DNA of 64,000 nt from Sphingobium chungbukense (GCF_001005725.1 NZ_LBIC01000010.1:124001-188000); one strand, 5' to 3'; shown: positions 34,730 to 44,513, numbered from the stretch's first letter. Program-made: numbers and translations. Notes: generated by a model not told the origin, from the sequence alone.

Positions 34730-35556
34730 CAGTAATCGCTCCCGACCTTGGTGTTGGTCAGCATGAAAATGCGGTCCATGATTTCGTCGGCGCTGAGCAC
34801 GCCGTAGCCGACCGGAATCGTCCGCTTGGTCTGGGTGTCGAACAACACCAGCGCCGGCGTCTCGTTACCAGGGACCCCCATCCGCGCCCGTTGGCCGGAG
34901 TCGACGACGTAATTCGGGAAATCCCTGCTGGGGCCACCATCCATAGAGACGGCCATCACCGTCATCCTATGGCTATCCGTTACCGAGCGCAGGATTGGGG
35001 CGAACACTTCGCATGCACCGCAGCTCTGCGCATAGAAATAGAAAAGGCCGTAGCGCTGGCCGAGGTTCGTCAGAACCGCGTCCCGGTCGGCCTGCCGATT
35101 GTCGAGCCATAGGCGTTTGCCGACTGTCGAAACGGGGCGCTGCAGCGTGTAGTCCAGATCCGGGTTCTGCCAGAGGGCGCGCTGCCAGGTATCCGAGAAG
35201 GTCGACGCCCGATCGAGTTGCTCGCGCTGGAAGCGGATGTAGTTGATGACGTTCGTCTCAGTCGGATCGAGGATGGCGAGTGCCTTCAGTTCATCGAGCT
35301 GCCTGGTGATCGCAGCGATCCGATCGGTGGCCCTCTCCTCCTTCGGGCGCTCCGGTGGCGAGGGTGCCTCCTCCGGCTTGGGTGTCGCGCAATAGAACCA
35401 TTGTCCGAGCCTGCGCTCGCCACAATAGAATGGGTCGGACCTGTCTTGCTCGATTGCATCGTTCCGCGCCGACGAGGCATCCTGCGCCATAAGCGGCGGC
35501 ACCCACACAGCCCCCGCCAAGGCGACGGCCAGGATCGAAACCTTACCGAAGATCGG
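34729..35556 (-). CDS. traF: Conjugative transfer protein TraF (thioredoxin-like)
   Basis: A 275-residue periplasmic thioredoxin-fold protein required for F-pilus assembly. A signal peptide ends near PLMAQD. The CxxC pair is in QSCGACEVFAP near residue 170, so it may be redox-active, unlike F TraF, which lacks the motif. Start 35556 is supported by GGGGAGG upstream; the frame starts 9 codons earlier. It precedes traH with overlapping stop and start. Confidence 0.9.
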   Translation of the reverse strand, partial: PIFGKVSILAVALAGAVWVPPLMAQDASSARNDAIEQDRSDPFYCGERRLGQWFYCATPKPEEAPSPPERPKEERATDRIAAITRQLDELKALAILDPTETNVINYIRFQREQLDRASTFSDTWQRALWQNPDLDYTLQRPVSTVGKRLWLDNRQADRDAVLTNLGQRYGLFYFYAQSCGACEVFAPILRSVTDSHRMTVMAVSMDGGPSRDFPNYVVDSGQRARMGVPGNETPALVLFDTQTKRTIPVGYGVLSADEIMDRIFMLTNTKVGSDY

Positions 35557-35782
35557 CATGGTGCGCCCTCCCCACTCGATCATTGGAAACCTGCGCGGAA
35601 GAGTCGGGACGCAAGCGGTCGTTGCCGACGTCCCAACCCGTAAAATGGAGGCAGCAGTCCGCCACCGTGTCTGGATGCCGCGAAACGCACGATGCCGGCG
35701 CCGGTCGCGGAGGCAGGCTCACGACGGGCTGCGCGAGAAATGCCGTCACGATGGCGGGCAACTCAAATATCGGCATCGGCAT
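35543..35782 (-). CDS. Possible small gene between traN and traF
   Basis: A 79-codon frame whose ATG at 35782 has GGGAG 8 bases upstream. It overlaps the start of traF by 14 bases, like other genes of this operon. The product begins with a hydrophobic stretch (PIFELPAIVTAFLAQPVVSL) and contains several cysteines. There is no recognised family; it may be spurious. Confidence 0.35.
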   Translation of the reverse strand: MPMPIFELPAIVTAFLAQPVVSLPPRPAPASCVSRHPDTVADCCLHFTGWDVGNDRLRPDSSAQVSNDRVGRAHHADLR

Positions 35783-35847
35783 GCTCTTTCTCCCTGATTT
35801 CGGGCCGCGTCGCGGCCTCCCCCAGCGCGAGATTCATCAGGCCCACG

Positions 35848-37683
35848 TCACTTTCCATGGAGATCGTAGTAGGATTGAATCTTGCCTTGGATGTCGGTCA
35901 TGGTCTGGACTTCGTCAGGCAGTTTCGCTGCGTCCATGAAGTCCGAGTAGACTTCGGTGAAATCCATCACCGACAAATCGAGCCGCGCGAACTCGTCGAT
36001 GGTGAACCCTTGACACTGTTCCTTTTTCGCACTTCCCCAACTCTTGCCGAGCTGGGGGCGGCCTTGTTCCTGAAGGACACGCGAGAGCTTGCTTTCGAAG
36101 CAGCAATAAGCAGTGCGCTTGGTTGAGCAGATGCCCAGGAAGCTCGACGAGCAATAGCTGCCAAGATTGTGGCAGAGACCCATGCGGTCCTTGATGTCCA
36201 GCTTCATCTCGTCCTGGCTGCACGCGAAGAGGACGAGGAAAGGCGTGGCGAAGGCAGCGATGGCCGCCGGGCCACCCGCCAGCGCCGCCGCGCCGGCTGC
36301 GATCGGAACGGCACCCGAGACCTTGCCCGCACAGCAATTGATGAGCCCAAAAACGGGTTTATGGCAGGTTTCGCGGTCGCCCGAGAAAACGCGATAGTTG
36401 GTTTCGTCGAACTCCTTCCCGGCCTGATCCAGCGCATGCAGACCCACCAGCGCGTCCCGGAACTCGGTTGACGCTTCACGAACGATCGGTTCGCAGTCGC
36501 CGTTCACGCAATAGACATCGTCGCCGCAAATATATTGGTTGTCGGTGGGCACATCACTCGCCGGCGTCGGACAGCGATAGACCTTCTCCGTTACCTTGCA
36601 TGCCCCATCCTGGGGATCGTCCAGACAATCATCACGAACATAGGTGCAGGAAGCGTTGGCCTCGAGATCGCCGCAATCGTTACCCGCGGTCATGACCTTG
36701 CATGAGAAATCCCGCTTCCACGCCCAGCAGGGCTGAGTCACGGGCACCCCATCGATGATCCGCGTCTCCAAACCTTCCGTGCAAACTTCGCCCGCCGGAT
36801 CAGCCGAACACATCGTGTCGCCAGCGAGACCGGTGCAGCCATCGACCCGCTTCACAGTGACCTCAGTTTGGGTCGTCCTGGCGTGCCATCCCTGGCCGGT
36901 GATCGGGCTCGGCAGCCACGAAAGGTCGGTCAGGTTCTTTGAGCAGACATACTCGGTTGCGTTGTAATCGTCACAGAACTTGTTCGTGTCGACGCCGTAA
37001 ATCCGGTGCGCAGCGCATGCCTGCATGACGACGCCTGTAGGCTTGCAGGTGCCATCAGCAAGATGCGGCACCATCTGGTCATAACGCGCAAAGGGGGTAC
37101 CATAAGCTCCAGTCGGGACGACAAAGAACTTGTAGGCGTCGGTGGTCGTGGTCTCTGGAACCATCGTGATCGAGCAGGACCGCGGCTGATCTTCGAGTTT
37201 AGTGCCCTGGTTGCAGGTCGCCTCGTAGTAGCCCATGCCGCTCGACCCTGGGGGCAAGGGCGTGCAGGAGCCCGCGCCACTCGAAATCTCCTCGCCCTCA
37301 AGATAGGTCGTCGGATCGTTCTCGACCGTCGTGGCCCGATTGGTTGTTGCCAAAATGTCGGCGTTGCTGAAGGTCGGTCGGACGTGATCAGCGTCGGTCG
37401 ATACCCGATAGCTTTCATTCCCCGACTTCGTCGCCTGCGCGTCGGAAACCAGCCTGTCTGGATCATCGAAATAGGTGCTCTGCGGCTGGCTAGTCCCCGA
37501 GTAGCCCGGCACGGCCGCCGCCTGCGCATCGCTCGACGGCACCAGCGAGGAGTCGTTCCGCTTCTCCTGCGCCATCGTCTTGCCTTCTTCCCGGGCCTGG
37601 TCGATGGTCATGGTCTGCGCGCCGACAGGCTCGGTGACGAGCAGCAGCGCACAGAGCGCACCCATGATGCGGCGCAGGATCAT
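35848..37683 (-). CDS. traN: Mating-pair stabilisation protein TraN
   Basis: A 611-residue outer-membrane adhesin-type protein, the same size as F TraN (about 602). It has a signal peptide (LCALLLVTEPVGAQT) and is exceptionally cysteine-rich through the middle (for example CTEGLETRII..CWAWKRDFSC..CGDLEANASC and CGDDVYC). TraN recognises outer-membrane partners of the recipient. It overlaps trbC by 4 bases. Confidence 0.95.
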   Translation of the reverse strand: MILRRIMGALCALLLVTEPVGAQTMTIDQAREEGKTMAQEKRNDSSLVPSSDAQAAAVPGYSGTSQPQSTYFDDPDRLVSDAQATKSGNESYRVSTDADHVRPTFSNADILATTNRATTVENDPTTYLEGEEISSGAGSCTPLPPGSSGMGYYEATCNQGTKLEDQPRSCSITMVPETTTTDAYKFFVVPTGAYGTPFARYDQMVPHLADGTCKPTGVVMQACAAHRIYGVDTNKFCDDYNATEYVCSKNLTDLSWLPSPITGQGWHARTTQTEVTVKRVDGCTGLAGDTMCSADPAGEVCTEGLETRIIDGVPVTQPCWAWKRDFSCKVMTAGNDCGDLEANASCTYVRDDCLDDPQDGACKVTEKVYRCPTPASDVPTDNQYICGDDVYCVNGDCEPIVREASTEFRDALVGLHALDQAGKEFDETNYRVFSGDRETCHKPVFGLINCCAGKVSGAVPIAAGAAALAGGPAAIAAFATPFLVLFACSQDEMKLDIKDRMGLCHNLGSYCSSSFLGICSTKRTAYCCFESKLSRVLQEQGRPQLGKSWGSAKKEQCQGFTIDEFARLDLSVMDFTEVYSDFMDAAKLPDEVQTMTDIQGKIQSYYDLHGK

Positions 37684-38423
37684 TGGTTTGCCCGTTTCAT
37701 GTTTGAAAGCGCCACCGCCGCCACCCGGGCACCGGGGCCATTGCCCTCGGCGAACGTGCTCAGCGCATATTCGACCGTCACATTACCAATCATGCGGTCA
37801 TAGGGCGGCACCTTGGTTGCGCAGGAGAAGCCTGCGCACAGATCGAAATCCGAGGAGACCGTCACATAGGTCGGCACGGCTTGCACCTCGAAGGCGCGGA
37901 ACAGCCGCGGATCGATCCCAATGCTGGCGAGCTGCCCCTTGTCCACCACCTTGCTCAACCGCGCCACGAACTCCTTGGCCGAGTTGTTGGGGAATCCGCG
38001 AAAGACCACCACGCCGCCGGCGGCGGCCGTGTCGCGCACGAGCTGCTTGAGGGCATCGTCCGGCATGGACAGGCTCGCAAAAGCGATGAACTGGGGGGCT
38101 TCGCCGCCATTGGCACTCACGTTCTGCGACGCGCCTTGAACGATTTCGTCGAAATCGACCGGCCCCGCCGGGCCCTTGGGAAGATCCCGTGCCGCGACCC
38201 GCCGCATATTTTCCGTTCCGGCCGCGCGTGTCGCGGCCGCATCTTCCCGGAACTGATCGCCGCGGTCCTTCACCTGGTCGACAAACGCCTGCGCTTCGGC
38301 CGCGAGGTCAGCAGCGCGCTTCTTCACAGCCTGGACATCGACGCCATCGACGGTCTGGGCGAGGAGAGCTGAGACTCCCGCAGTTCCAAGGAGGGCCAGG
38401 ATGCCCAGGGGAAGAAGGCGCAT
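37680..38423 (-). CDS. trbC: Conjugative pilin assembly protein TrbC
   Basis: A 247-residue periplasmic protein of the F-type TrbC family, needed for pilus assembly with TraW. The signal peptide is MRLLPLGILALLGTAGVSALLAQ. The family segment FIAFASLSMPDDALKQLVRDTAAAGGVVVFRGFPNN lies around residue 110. The start at 38423 follows AGGAGAT. The frame extends further upstream without a good start. It is 10 bases after traU. Confidence 0.9.
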   Translation of the reverse strand: MRLLPLGILALLGTAGVSALLAQTVDGVDVQAVKKRAADLAAEAQAFVDQVKDRGDQFREDAAATRAAGTENMRRVAARDLPKGPAGPVDFDEIVQGASQNVSANGGEAPQFIAFASLSMPDDALKQLVRDTAAAGGVVVFRGFPNNSAKEFVARLSKVVDKGQLASIGIDPRLFRAFEVQAVPTYVTVSSDFDLCAGFSCATKVPPYDRMIGNVTVEYALSTFAEGNGPGARVAAVALSNMKRANQ

Positions 38424-38433
38424 CGTGGATCTC

Positions 38434-39453
38434 CTAGAAAACGCAGCAGTTGCGCTTGCGCCAGACGAGGTACCCCATGTCCTCGCCGCCGGCGGGATAG
38501 GCGCGGCCCGCGTCGGGCGGCATGGTCGAGGCACCGATCGCCGAGCACGCGAAGCGCCCACTCACGGTCGGGATCGGGTTGACCATCTGGAAGCGATATT
38601 GCTGCTTTCGCATGATCGGCATGAGATACTTGCCGCAGAGCCCCTTCGAACCCATCGTGCCCCATGCAAGGGCCTCGCGGTGCATCTTGTAGGCGAAGCG
38701 CGAGACCGCGAGCCGCGACGATTGCACATGCCCGATCGAGGACGGGATGTTGCCGTTCAGCGGATACATGGAGCCCTGGCAGCCGGCACACCAGAAAAGC
38801 GGGTCGAGAGGCAGGTTGACAGTGCCGGCGATGCAGTCGCCCGCGCACGCTGCCTGAGCGATCGGGTTTGCGAAGACGATCGCCTCGGGGTTGATGAGCG
38901 CGGCCAGGGAGTCGTCCTGCCACAGCGGATCGACCTCGGTCATATAGGCGATGTCGAACGAGGCCTGCTCGAAGCAGACGAAATCGGTCAGGATCTCCAT
39001 CCAGTACAATAGAGGATAGACATACCAATGGACGTGCCACTTGGCCGTGCTCTGGGATCGCCCGCCAACCATCGACGGGCCGGCCAGATAGCCCTGGCCT
39101 ATGTCGAAGCCCGGCGCGATCCGGATGCCGCCCAGATTGGGGAAGCACCAGGGCTTCATGGTGACGTCAGCAAGGCGCGCCGGCTCCCAGAAGCCGACGG
39201 AGATGCCGATGCGAGGGAGTGGATCGGCACAAGCGCAAATCGGCGATGCAGGGTTGCCGGGGTCCGGCCGACCACTCGGCCAGATCTTGAGCCCGCCGAC
39301 CGAGAGCGGAAAAAGGCACGACCAGCACACGTCAGTGATTGGGTTCACGAACTTGCCATTGCAGGTCGGCGCCGCCTCGGCGCGGGGCGCGAAGGTCATG
39401 GCCACCAGAACGAGCGCAAACGCACCCACGATCGAGCGAAGCCAGCGCATCAT
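38434..39453 (-). CDS. traU: Conjugative transfer protein TraU
   Basis: A 339-residue periplasmic protein, close to the F TraU length (about 330). It has a signal peptide (SIVGAFALVLVAMTFAPRAEAA) followed at once by the diagnostic NPITDVCWSCLFPLSVGG. Additional cysteine pairs follow as in the family. Two adjacent start codons (39453 and 39450) overlap the upstream small membrane gene; either could be used. Confidence 0.95.
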   Translation of the reverse strand: MMRWLRSIVGAFALVLVAMTFAPRAEAAPTCNGKFVNPITDVCWSCLFPLSVGGLKIWPSGRPDPGNPASPICACADPLPRIGISVGFWEPARLADVTMKPWCFPNLGGIRIAPGFDIGQGYLAGPSMVGGRSQSTAKWHVHWYVYPLLYWMEILTDFVCFEQASFDIAYMTEVDPLWQDDSLAALINPEAIVFANPIAQAACAGDCIAGTVNLPLDPLFWCAGCQGSMYPLNGNIPSSIGHVQSSRLAVSRFAYKMHREALAWGTMGSKGLCGKYLMPIMRKQQYRFQMVNPIPTVSGRFACSAIGASTMPPDAGRAYPAGGEDMGYLVWRKRNCCVF

Positions 39454-39719
39454 TCGATTTCCACCAAGGCTTCGAGGAATGCGCGATCCGCGCGCTGTTT
39501 CCTCATGAGATAGAACACCGTCCAGAAGACGCAGGCGAAGACGAGGACCGCCATCGCGATCGAGGCCCTTCTGCCCACCGCCCGGTGGATCGGTCCAAAC
39601 AATCCGGCGCCGGTCGCGGTAGTCAGGCATAGGCCCTGCCAGATGAAACGCATCCGTCTCAATTTCGGCGTTTCGGGCGCGGCCATGGGCGTGCGCAGCA
39701 GGTCGAGCCATAACGGCAT
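39450..39719 (-). CDS. Small tra-operon membrane protein between traW and traU
   Basis: An 89-residue protein with two helices (FIWQGLCLTTATGAGLFGPI and ASIAMAVLVFACVFWTVFYLM), of unknown family. It is translationally coupled at both ends: its start overlaps the traW stop and its stop overlaps the traU start. Conservation of this overlap suggests a real gene in pilus biogenesis, but no function is assigned. Confidence 0.7.
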   Translation of the reverse strand: MPLWLDLLRTPMAAPETPKLRRMRFIWQGLCLTTATGAGLFGPIHRAVGRRASIAMAVLVFACVFWTVFYLMRKQRADRAFLEALVEIE

Positions 39720-40375
39720 CAGCCAGCCCTCCCCGTCTTCAGTACCTGCTCGGACACCCGCATCACGCGGCCCGCTTGCCGAACGACCGCAGGCGTATGC
39801 TCGATGCCGAATTTGGAGGTGAGCTTACCCTCCTGGTCGAAATAGAAGCGCCTTTTCCGGTTCGTCATCGCCTCGATCGGCGAGCCGCTGACGAAGATAA
39901 TCTTGGCGTTGAGGTCGGTGTATCGTGCGGTGGCCCAGGCAATCTGCTCGTCATCGTCGCCGTCGATGAAGACAAGATCCTGCCTGATCTTGACGAAATC
40001 GAGCGGATTGATCGACTGACCGGCGGCAGCGATGAGGTTTCCCTTCTGGTCGCGAATGTCCTGCTCAACCCGGACGCTCGGATCAAAATCCCATTCGCGC
40101 GCCCTGCGGGCCGGCGTGATGCCTGCAACCGGTGTCGGACGACGCACTTTCGCCTCTGCCCGCTTCGCGAACATCTCATTCGTCCGGGCGAGTTCGCCGC
40201 TGGCCTCGGCACGCTTGAGCCGCGTCTCGATCGTCGCAAGCAGGTCCGGCTCGATCACCGGAAATGCCTGCCCCGTCTGCCCGTAATCCCGCGCCTCCGT
40301 GCGCACCGGAATGCCCACCACCACCCCGGCAATCAGGAGCGCCGCACCCGCGGTGCCAGCAAGGACCTTCTTCAC
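39719..40375 (-). CDS. traW: Conjugative transfer protein TraW
   Basis: A 218-residue periplasmic pilus assembly protein that works with TrbC. The GTG start at 40375 has GGAGG upstream and overlaps the end of the peptidase gene. A signal helix (VLAGTAGAALLIAGVVVGI) leads into the family pattern EPDLLATIETRLKRAE and the C-terminal RFYFDQEGKLTSKFGIEHTPAVV. The frame continues upstream, but with no start of comparable quality. Confidence 0.9.
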   Translation of the reverse strand: MKKVLAGTAGAALLIAGVVVGIPVRTEARDYGQTGQAFPVIEPDLLATIETRLKRAEASGELARTNEMFAKRAEAKVRRPTPVAGITPARRAREWDFDPSVRVEQDIRDQKGNLIAAAGQSINPLDFVKIRQDLVFIDGDDDEQIAWATARYTDLNAKIIFVSGSPIEAMTNRKRRFYFDQEGKLTSKFGIEHTPAVVRQAGRVMRVSEQVLKTGRAG

Positions 40376-40908
40376 AGGATGGCCTCCCCGACACCAATGA
40401 TCTGCCGCGCACAAACAAAGCCGATTTCGGCGTAGCGGCTGTCGAAGCCATCGGGATGCGGTGAACCTGCATAGTAGCAATCCGCCGGAATCACGCCGAC
40501 GGCGCCGACCGTGAGCGGCTCGCCATACCGGGTTTGCGGCTTCATGCGGCCGACCGGCTTACCGTTGATCGTGACGACCGCGCCCTGATGAGCGACCATG
40601 TCTCCGGGCATGCCGTAGACGACTTTCCCGAACATCTTGGGCTTCGCACCAAAATGGCGACGCACGAGGCGGCTCTGCGGTGGATCGAAGAACACGAAGT
40701 CCCCCCGAGCCGGGCGCTGCTTGCGGTGAATGAGGAACGCCCAATTCGGGAGCGAGTCCGTCGCGTTCACCAGGAGCAAGTGTTCGTCGCGCCAGGTGCT
40801 GATCGCACTCAGCCCGAGCGTGCCCATGATGCCCACCGCCAGCGCGCCCCACAATCGTTTGCGCGGGCGCCAGCGCCCGGGCGGGCGCTCACTGGCCGCC
40901 GTTGCCAT
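40372..40908 (-). CDS. S26 signal peptidase-like conjugative peptidase (TraF/TrhF type)
   Basis: A 178-residue S26-family peptidase that probably processes the pilin. It has one N-terminal membrane helix, the nucleophile Ser52 in DSLPNWAF and Lys95 in MFGKVVYGMPGD, then GDxV and the C-terminal YYAGSP. This resembles TraF of RP4 and TrhF of plasmid R27. Its start overlaps the end of trbI and its end overlaps traW. Confidence 0.85.
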   Translation of the reverse strand: MATAASERPPGRWRPRKRLWGALAVGIMGTLGLSAISTWRDEHLLLVNATDSLPNWAFLIHRKQRPARGDFVFFDPPQSRLVRRHFGAKPKMFGKVVYGMPGDMVAHQGAVVTINGKPVGRMKPQTRYGEPLTVGAVGVIPADCYYAGSPHPDGFDSRYAEIGFVCARQIIGVGEAIL

Positions 40909-41557
40909 TGGGGCCTCCGAAAGTCGAAACCGATGCACCGGGCACTTGCGGCGGCATTTGTTGCGCCGGAGCTGCCAGTAACTGCGACCCTGCACCGGGG
41001 ATGCCGGCCATCGGGTCGATGGTCGCACCCGGCGTTGCCGATGGTGCTTGGCGCGAGCCTGTCACGGCGGACTGCGCGGCAGAAAGCTCCTGCAGACGCT
41101 GGAGATCTTCGACCGACATACGCTTGGGCTCGGGCACGCCGGATGCGAAGACCGCCTTCTTCAGGCTGTCCGTGATGTCCGGGACGTTCTTGGTGAGCAC
41201 CGCCTCGCCGACGAGGACGATTTGGCCGTCCTGGCTCCTGCGCTGCAGCTCCTTGTCGAGCGACGACATGAACGCTTCCATCTCGGCCCGTACTCGGTCG
41301 GGCGGCGAACCGGAAAAGCGCTGCGCCTCTACATAGTCCCCGACAAGCGAGGAGAGCCGCGCCGAGACAATGTGGTCCGGCTTCGACTGGGTCAGCGCCC
41401 GGGTTACCCACATGCCCCAGATGACGGCCGCGATTAGCAGCAGCGACATGCCGATCTGGACCCTCGTGAGTCCGCCAAAGCCAACTCTGCGCTTCGCTCC
41501 ACGGACTTCAGGCGTCGAGGGAGGAAGGGAGAGGTCGAGTTGAGGTTGTTCAGCCAT
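40889..41557 (-). CDS. trbI: Conjugative transfer protein TrbI
   Basis: A 222-residue inner-membrane protein with one N-terminal helix (RVQIGMSLLLIAAVIWGMWVTRAL) and a periplasmic helical region (DHIVSARLSSLVGDYVEAQRFS), as in TrbI of F, where it affects pilus retraction. It is longer than F TrbI (about 128) because of a C-terminal Pro/Gly/Ala-rich tail. Start 41557 has GGGAGATT upstream. Its start overlaps the upstream small membrane gene by 8 bases. Confidence 0.85.
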   Translation of the reverse strand: MAEQPQLDLSLPPSTPEVRGAKRRVGFGGLTRVQIGMSLLLIAAVIWGMWVTRALTQSKPDHIVSARLSSLVGDYVEAQRFSGSPPDRVRAEMEAFMSSLDKELQRRSQDGQIVLVGEAVLTKNVPDITDSLKKAVFASGVPEPKRMSVEDLQRLQELSAAQSAVTGSRQAPSATPGATIDPMAGIPGAGSQLLAAPAQQMPPQVPGASVSTFGGPNGNGGQ

Positions 41558-41909
41558 GACGGGAATCTCCCTCGACTTGGCGCGGGGGCAGGATGCGGGT
41601 CGCGCGAAGAGCGATGACGGCGGTGGACAGGACCATGTGCGCGGCCGCGAACATGTCGAGAAAAGCGCCGGTCCGCGTAGGCTCGGCGGCGACATAGCGG
41701 CTCGTGAAATTGTTCAGCTGGTGAACGAAGCCGTCGAACGAGAAGCCGCCGATGGCGAGGAAGAAGAGGACGAAAAGGCCCCAGGTGATCAGCAATGTCG
41801 AACCGACAAAGCCGCAACCGTGCAGAAGGAAGTGGAGCGAACGCTGCCACTCGCGCCGCGTGAATCCGGCGTATTGGCGGTCCGTCCCTCGATCCGGATT
41901 GGTCGCCAT
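41550..41909 (-). CDS. Small tra-operon membrane protein between traC and trbI
   Basis: A 119-residue protein with three hydrophobic helices (HFLLHGCGFVGSTLLITWGLFVLFFLAIGG and later GAFLDMFAAAHMVLSTAVIAL). It starts 5 bases after traC and overlaps trbI. I do not recognise a family; TraC-linked genes of this size are common in sphingomonad conjugation operons. Confidence 0.7.
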   Translation of the reverse strand: MATNPDRGTDRQYAGFTRREWQRSLHFLLHGCGFVGSTLLITWGLFVLFFLAIGGFSFDGFVHQLNNFTSRYVAAEPTRTGAFLDMFAAAHMVLSTAVIALRATRILPPRQVEGDSRHG

Positions 41910-41914
41910 CCGCG

Positions 41915-44512
41915 CTACTCCGCCGCGACCGCGACCTCGTCCGTCTGGACGAGATTGCTCACCCATTTTTCCGGGCTGTCGGGATACGCGAGCCGCTCGA
42001 TCGCCTCGTTCATACTGAGACCTTGGGCGACAAGGCTCTCGACCGCCGCGTAAACGGCCGGGCTCGACGAATAGACCGTGGCGGAAAACGGATCGAGGAC
42101 GAGCCGACCGACCGCCAGGGTTTCGGGCCCCTTGATCAGAATATCGGAATATTCCCGGCCATTGATCTTGAGCGACCGCAGCAAGGCATCCGTGTAGTCG
42201 TCCATCTCGAAGCGATCGTGCTTCTTGAAATCCGCGATCGTCTCCGGCTTCTGCTGGAGAATGACGAACCAGTCCGAGTTCTCCAGCGCGGCGATCGAAC
42301 CTGCGGATTTATAATAGTCATTGAGCGACTGCGTCGCGGTGACCAGCGAAGCGCCATATTTGCGGCAGGTGCGCGCATAGGTCTCGATGAAATCGGCCAT
42401 CGCGCCGCCGCGCAGCATCTGCCACGCCTCATCAAGAAGCAGTGCTTTTGGGATCGCGCGGTCGACCTTGCGCATCATCTGCTGCGACATGAACATGATC
42501 GCCGTCAGCACGACGCTGCGCAGTTCCTCGCGCGAGGACAGGTCGGAGAGTTCGAAGACCGTAAGCTGGGCGGAAAGCTCGAAGGACACCTCGCCCTGGA
42601 AGAAGCGGCCATAGGTGCCGCCCGACGAAAAGGGGCACATCGCAATACCGAGATCCTGCCCCAACCCGTTGCCGGTCGCATCGAGGGCTGCGATCACGTC
42701 GTCGATCGACCCCTTCCGTCCCTTTGCCTCCCAGACGCTATTGACCGCGCCGTCGATGAGGCCGCGCTCGGTATCGTTGAGCCGGTCGATATGCCGCGAC
42801 ATCTGGTTCACGATGGCCTTGAGCATCGCCATGCAGTCGAGAAGATAGTCCTCGTCGGCCTGGGCGAGCTCCTCGTCGATCATGCTGAACGGATTGAGGC
42901 AGAAGCCCGACGCCATGGTGAACTCGACGAAAGCGCCGCCCTGCAGCTTGGCCGAATGTTCAAAGGAGCGGCCGTCATCGATCACGACGACCCGCGCGCC
43001 GGCGCCGCACAGGGACGCGCAGAGTTCCTGGAGCGTCACCGACTTGCCTGAACCCGATTTGCCGAAGACCGCAACATTATGGTTGCCCGCCGCATTCTCG
43101 AACGGACTCCAGAAGAAGGGCTGCCCGCGGCGGCCGATCAGCATGAGGTGCGGCACCTGGCCGCCCAGATATTCGCCCTGGATGGGCGCGAGATTCGCGG
43201 CGGTCGTCGTCAACAGCGTCCGCATCCGCTTCATGCGCTCGAGATCACGCGCAAGCCCGTTCGCCATCGTCATCGGCATGGCGCACAGCAGGCCCATCAC
43301 CTGCAGGTAGCGATCGTCGAGCAGGTCCCAGCCCGCCGCCCGATACACTGATTTCAGCACGCGCTCGTTCGCGTCTCCCTTCCCCTTGGGCGAAAAGGAC
43401 GTGACCGAGAAGAATACGCGCACCAGCTTGCGCCCCTGGCGCAACTCATCGTTCACATAGCGCCACTCCTGCGACTGTTCTCGCAGTTGCGGAAGGAAGC
43501 GGGCGGACTTGGAATCCGCGAGGCTGGTGGTCCGCATGAACTTGAAGCTGGCCTTGTTGGTCGCCGCCAGCGGATCGGGAAATTCGACGCACAGATTGGT
43601 CGCGACTGGGCAAGGCATGCGCAGCTTGTCGGTAAACATGTCACCGATGAGGCGCGCGACATCCCAAGGGGCCCATCGCGTCGGCAAGTTGCGGACCGAG
43701 AAGGAGCGAACATCGAAGACATCCGGCAGGATCTCACCGATCTCCGGCGCGTCATCGATCGTAGCGCCGGTCGGCCGGAAGCGCTCGGTCCTCAGCAGCA
43801 TCCGATCCGGCTCAATGTGCAGCTCGACATCGCGGCGAACCGCCTGGTCCGCGATGGGATCGAGCGGGTTGTAGTTGACCACGTCCTCGCCCGCGGCCGT
43901 CGTTGGTGATGTGATGTCGTCCACCCACCCGATCAGGTCGGTCGGGTCCATCTTGCGCGCGGACACGTTGATCGAGGCAAGCGCCGAAATGAGCCCGTCC
44001 ATCACCGCGACGATCTCCTCGACCGAGACGCTTGAGGATTCCGGCGTCGAATAGGAGATCGCGACACGGTGATTGCGCAAGGAGAAGGGCGCATCGGCCG
44101 ACAGAGAACGCCACACGCCATCGGTCAGGAAATCGATCCGATGCTTGGCCATCCGCTCATAGACGCCCCGGGCGGAATAGCGCGGAAGGTACCAGCGGGA
44201 GAGGCGCTCGGAAACCCGAGGGCTCATCCATTGATGAAACTGAAGACAACCGGGCGCGGGAATCGCCTCGGAGAGAAACTGGGTGAGGATCTCGCCGGTC
44301 CGCTCGTCTGCGCCGATGAGTGGGGCCGCCTCGATGACGAAACCTCGAGACGCGCTGTTGTAGAAGATACCCGTCTTGGCATCGAAGCTGCGATACGGCA
44401 GCCAGTCCGCCAGCATGGGCACGCCGAGCTCAGGCCGGCCGGCATCAGGGCGAGCACTGTCGCCAAGAATACCGGACAGGAGGCTCTCGATCAAACCGGC
44501 TTTGCCCGCCAT
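41915..44512 (-). CDS. traC: Type IV secretion ATPase TraC
   Basis: An 865-residue VirB4-family ATPase, near F TraC (about 875). Walker A GKSGSGKS is near residue 482 and Walker B LLLDEAWQML near residue 690. It energises pilus assembly at the inner membrane. Start 44512 is supported by GGAGGACA and lies just after the traV stop. The open frame extends upstream within traV. Confidence 0.95.
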   Translation of the reverse strand: MAGKAGLIESLLSGILGDSARPDAGRPELGVPMLADWLPYRSFDAKTGIFYNSASRGFVIEAAPLIGADERTGEILTQFLSEAIPAPGCLQFHQWMSPRVSERLSRWYLPRYSARGVYERMAKHRIDFLTDGVWRSLSADAPFSLRNHRVAISYSTPESSSVSVEEIVAVMDGLISALASINVSARKMDPTDLIGWVDDITSPTTAAGEDVVNYNPLDPIADQAVRRDVELHIEPDRMLLRTERFRPTGATIDDAPEIGEILPDVFDVRSFSVRNLPTRWAPWDVARLIGDMFTDKLRMPCPVATNLCVEFPDPLAATNKASFKFMRTTSLADSKSARFLPQLREQSQEWRYVNDELRQGRKLVRVFFSVTSFSPKGKGDANERVLKSVYRAAGWDLLDDRYLQVMGLLCAMPMTMANGLARDLERMKRMRTLLTTTAANLAPIQGEYLGGQVPHLMLIGRRGQPFFWSPFENAAGNHNVAVFGKSGSGKSVTLQELCASLCGAGARVVVIDDGRSFEHSAKLQGGAFVEFTMASGFCLNPFSMIDEELAQADEDYLLDCMAMLKAIVNQMSRHIDRLNDTERGLIDGAVNSVWEAKGRKGSIDDVIAALDATGNGLGQDLGIAMCPFSSGGTYGRFFQGEVSFELSAQLTVFELSDLSSREELRSVVLTAIMFMSQQMMRKVDRAIPKALLLDEAWQMLRGGAMADFIETYARTCRKYGASLVTATQSLNDYYKSAGSIAALENSDWFVILQQKPETIADFKKHDRFEMDDYTDALLRSLKINGREYSDILIKGPETLAVGRLVLDPFSATVYSSSPAVYAAVESLVAQGLSMNEAIERLAYPDSPEKWVSNLVQTDEVAVAAE

Positions 44513-44513
44513 C

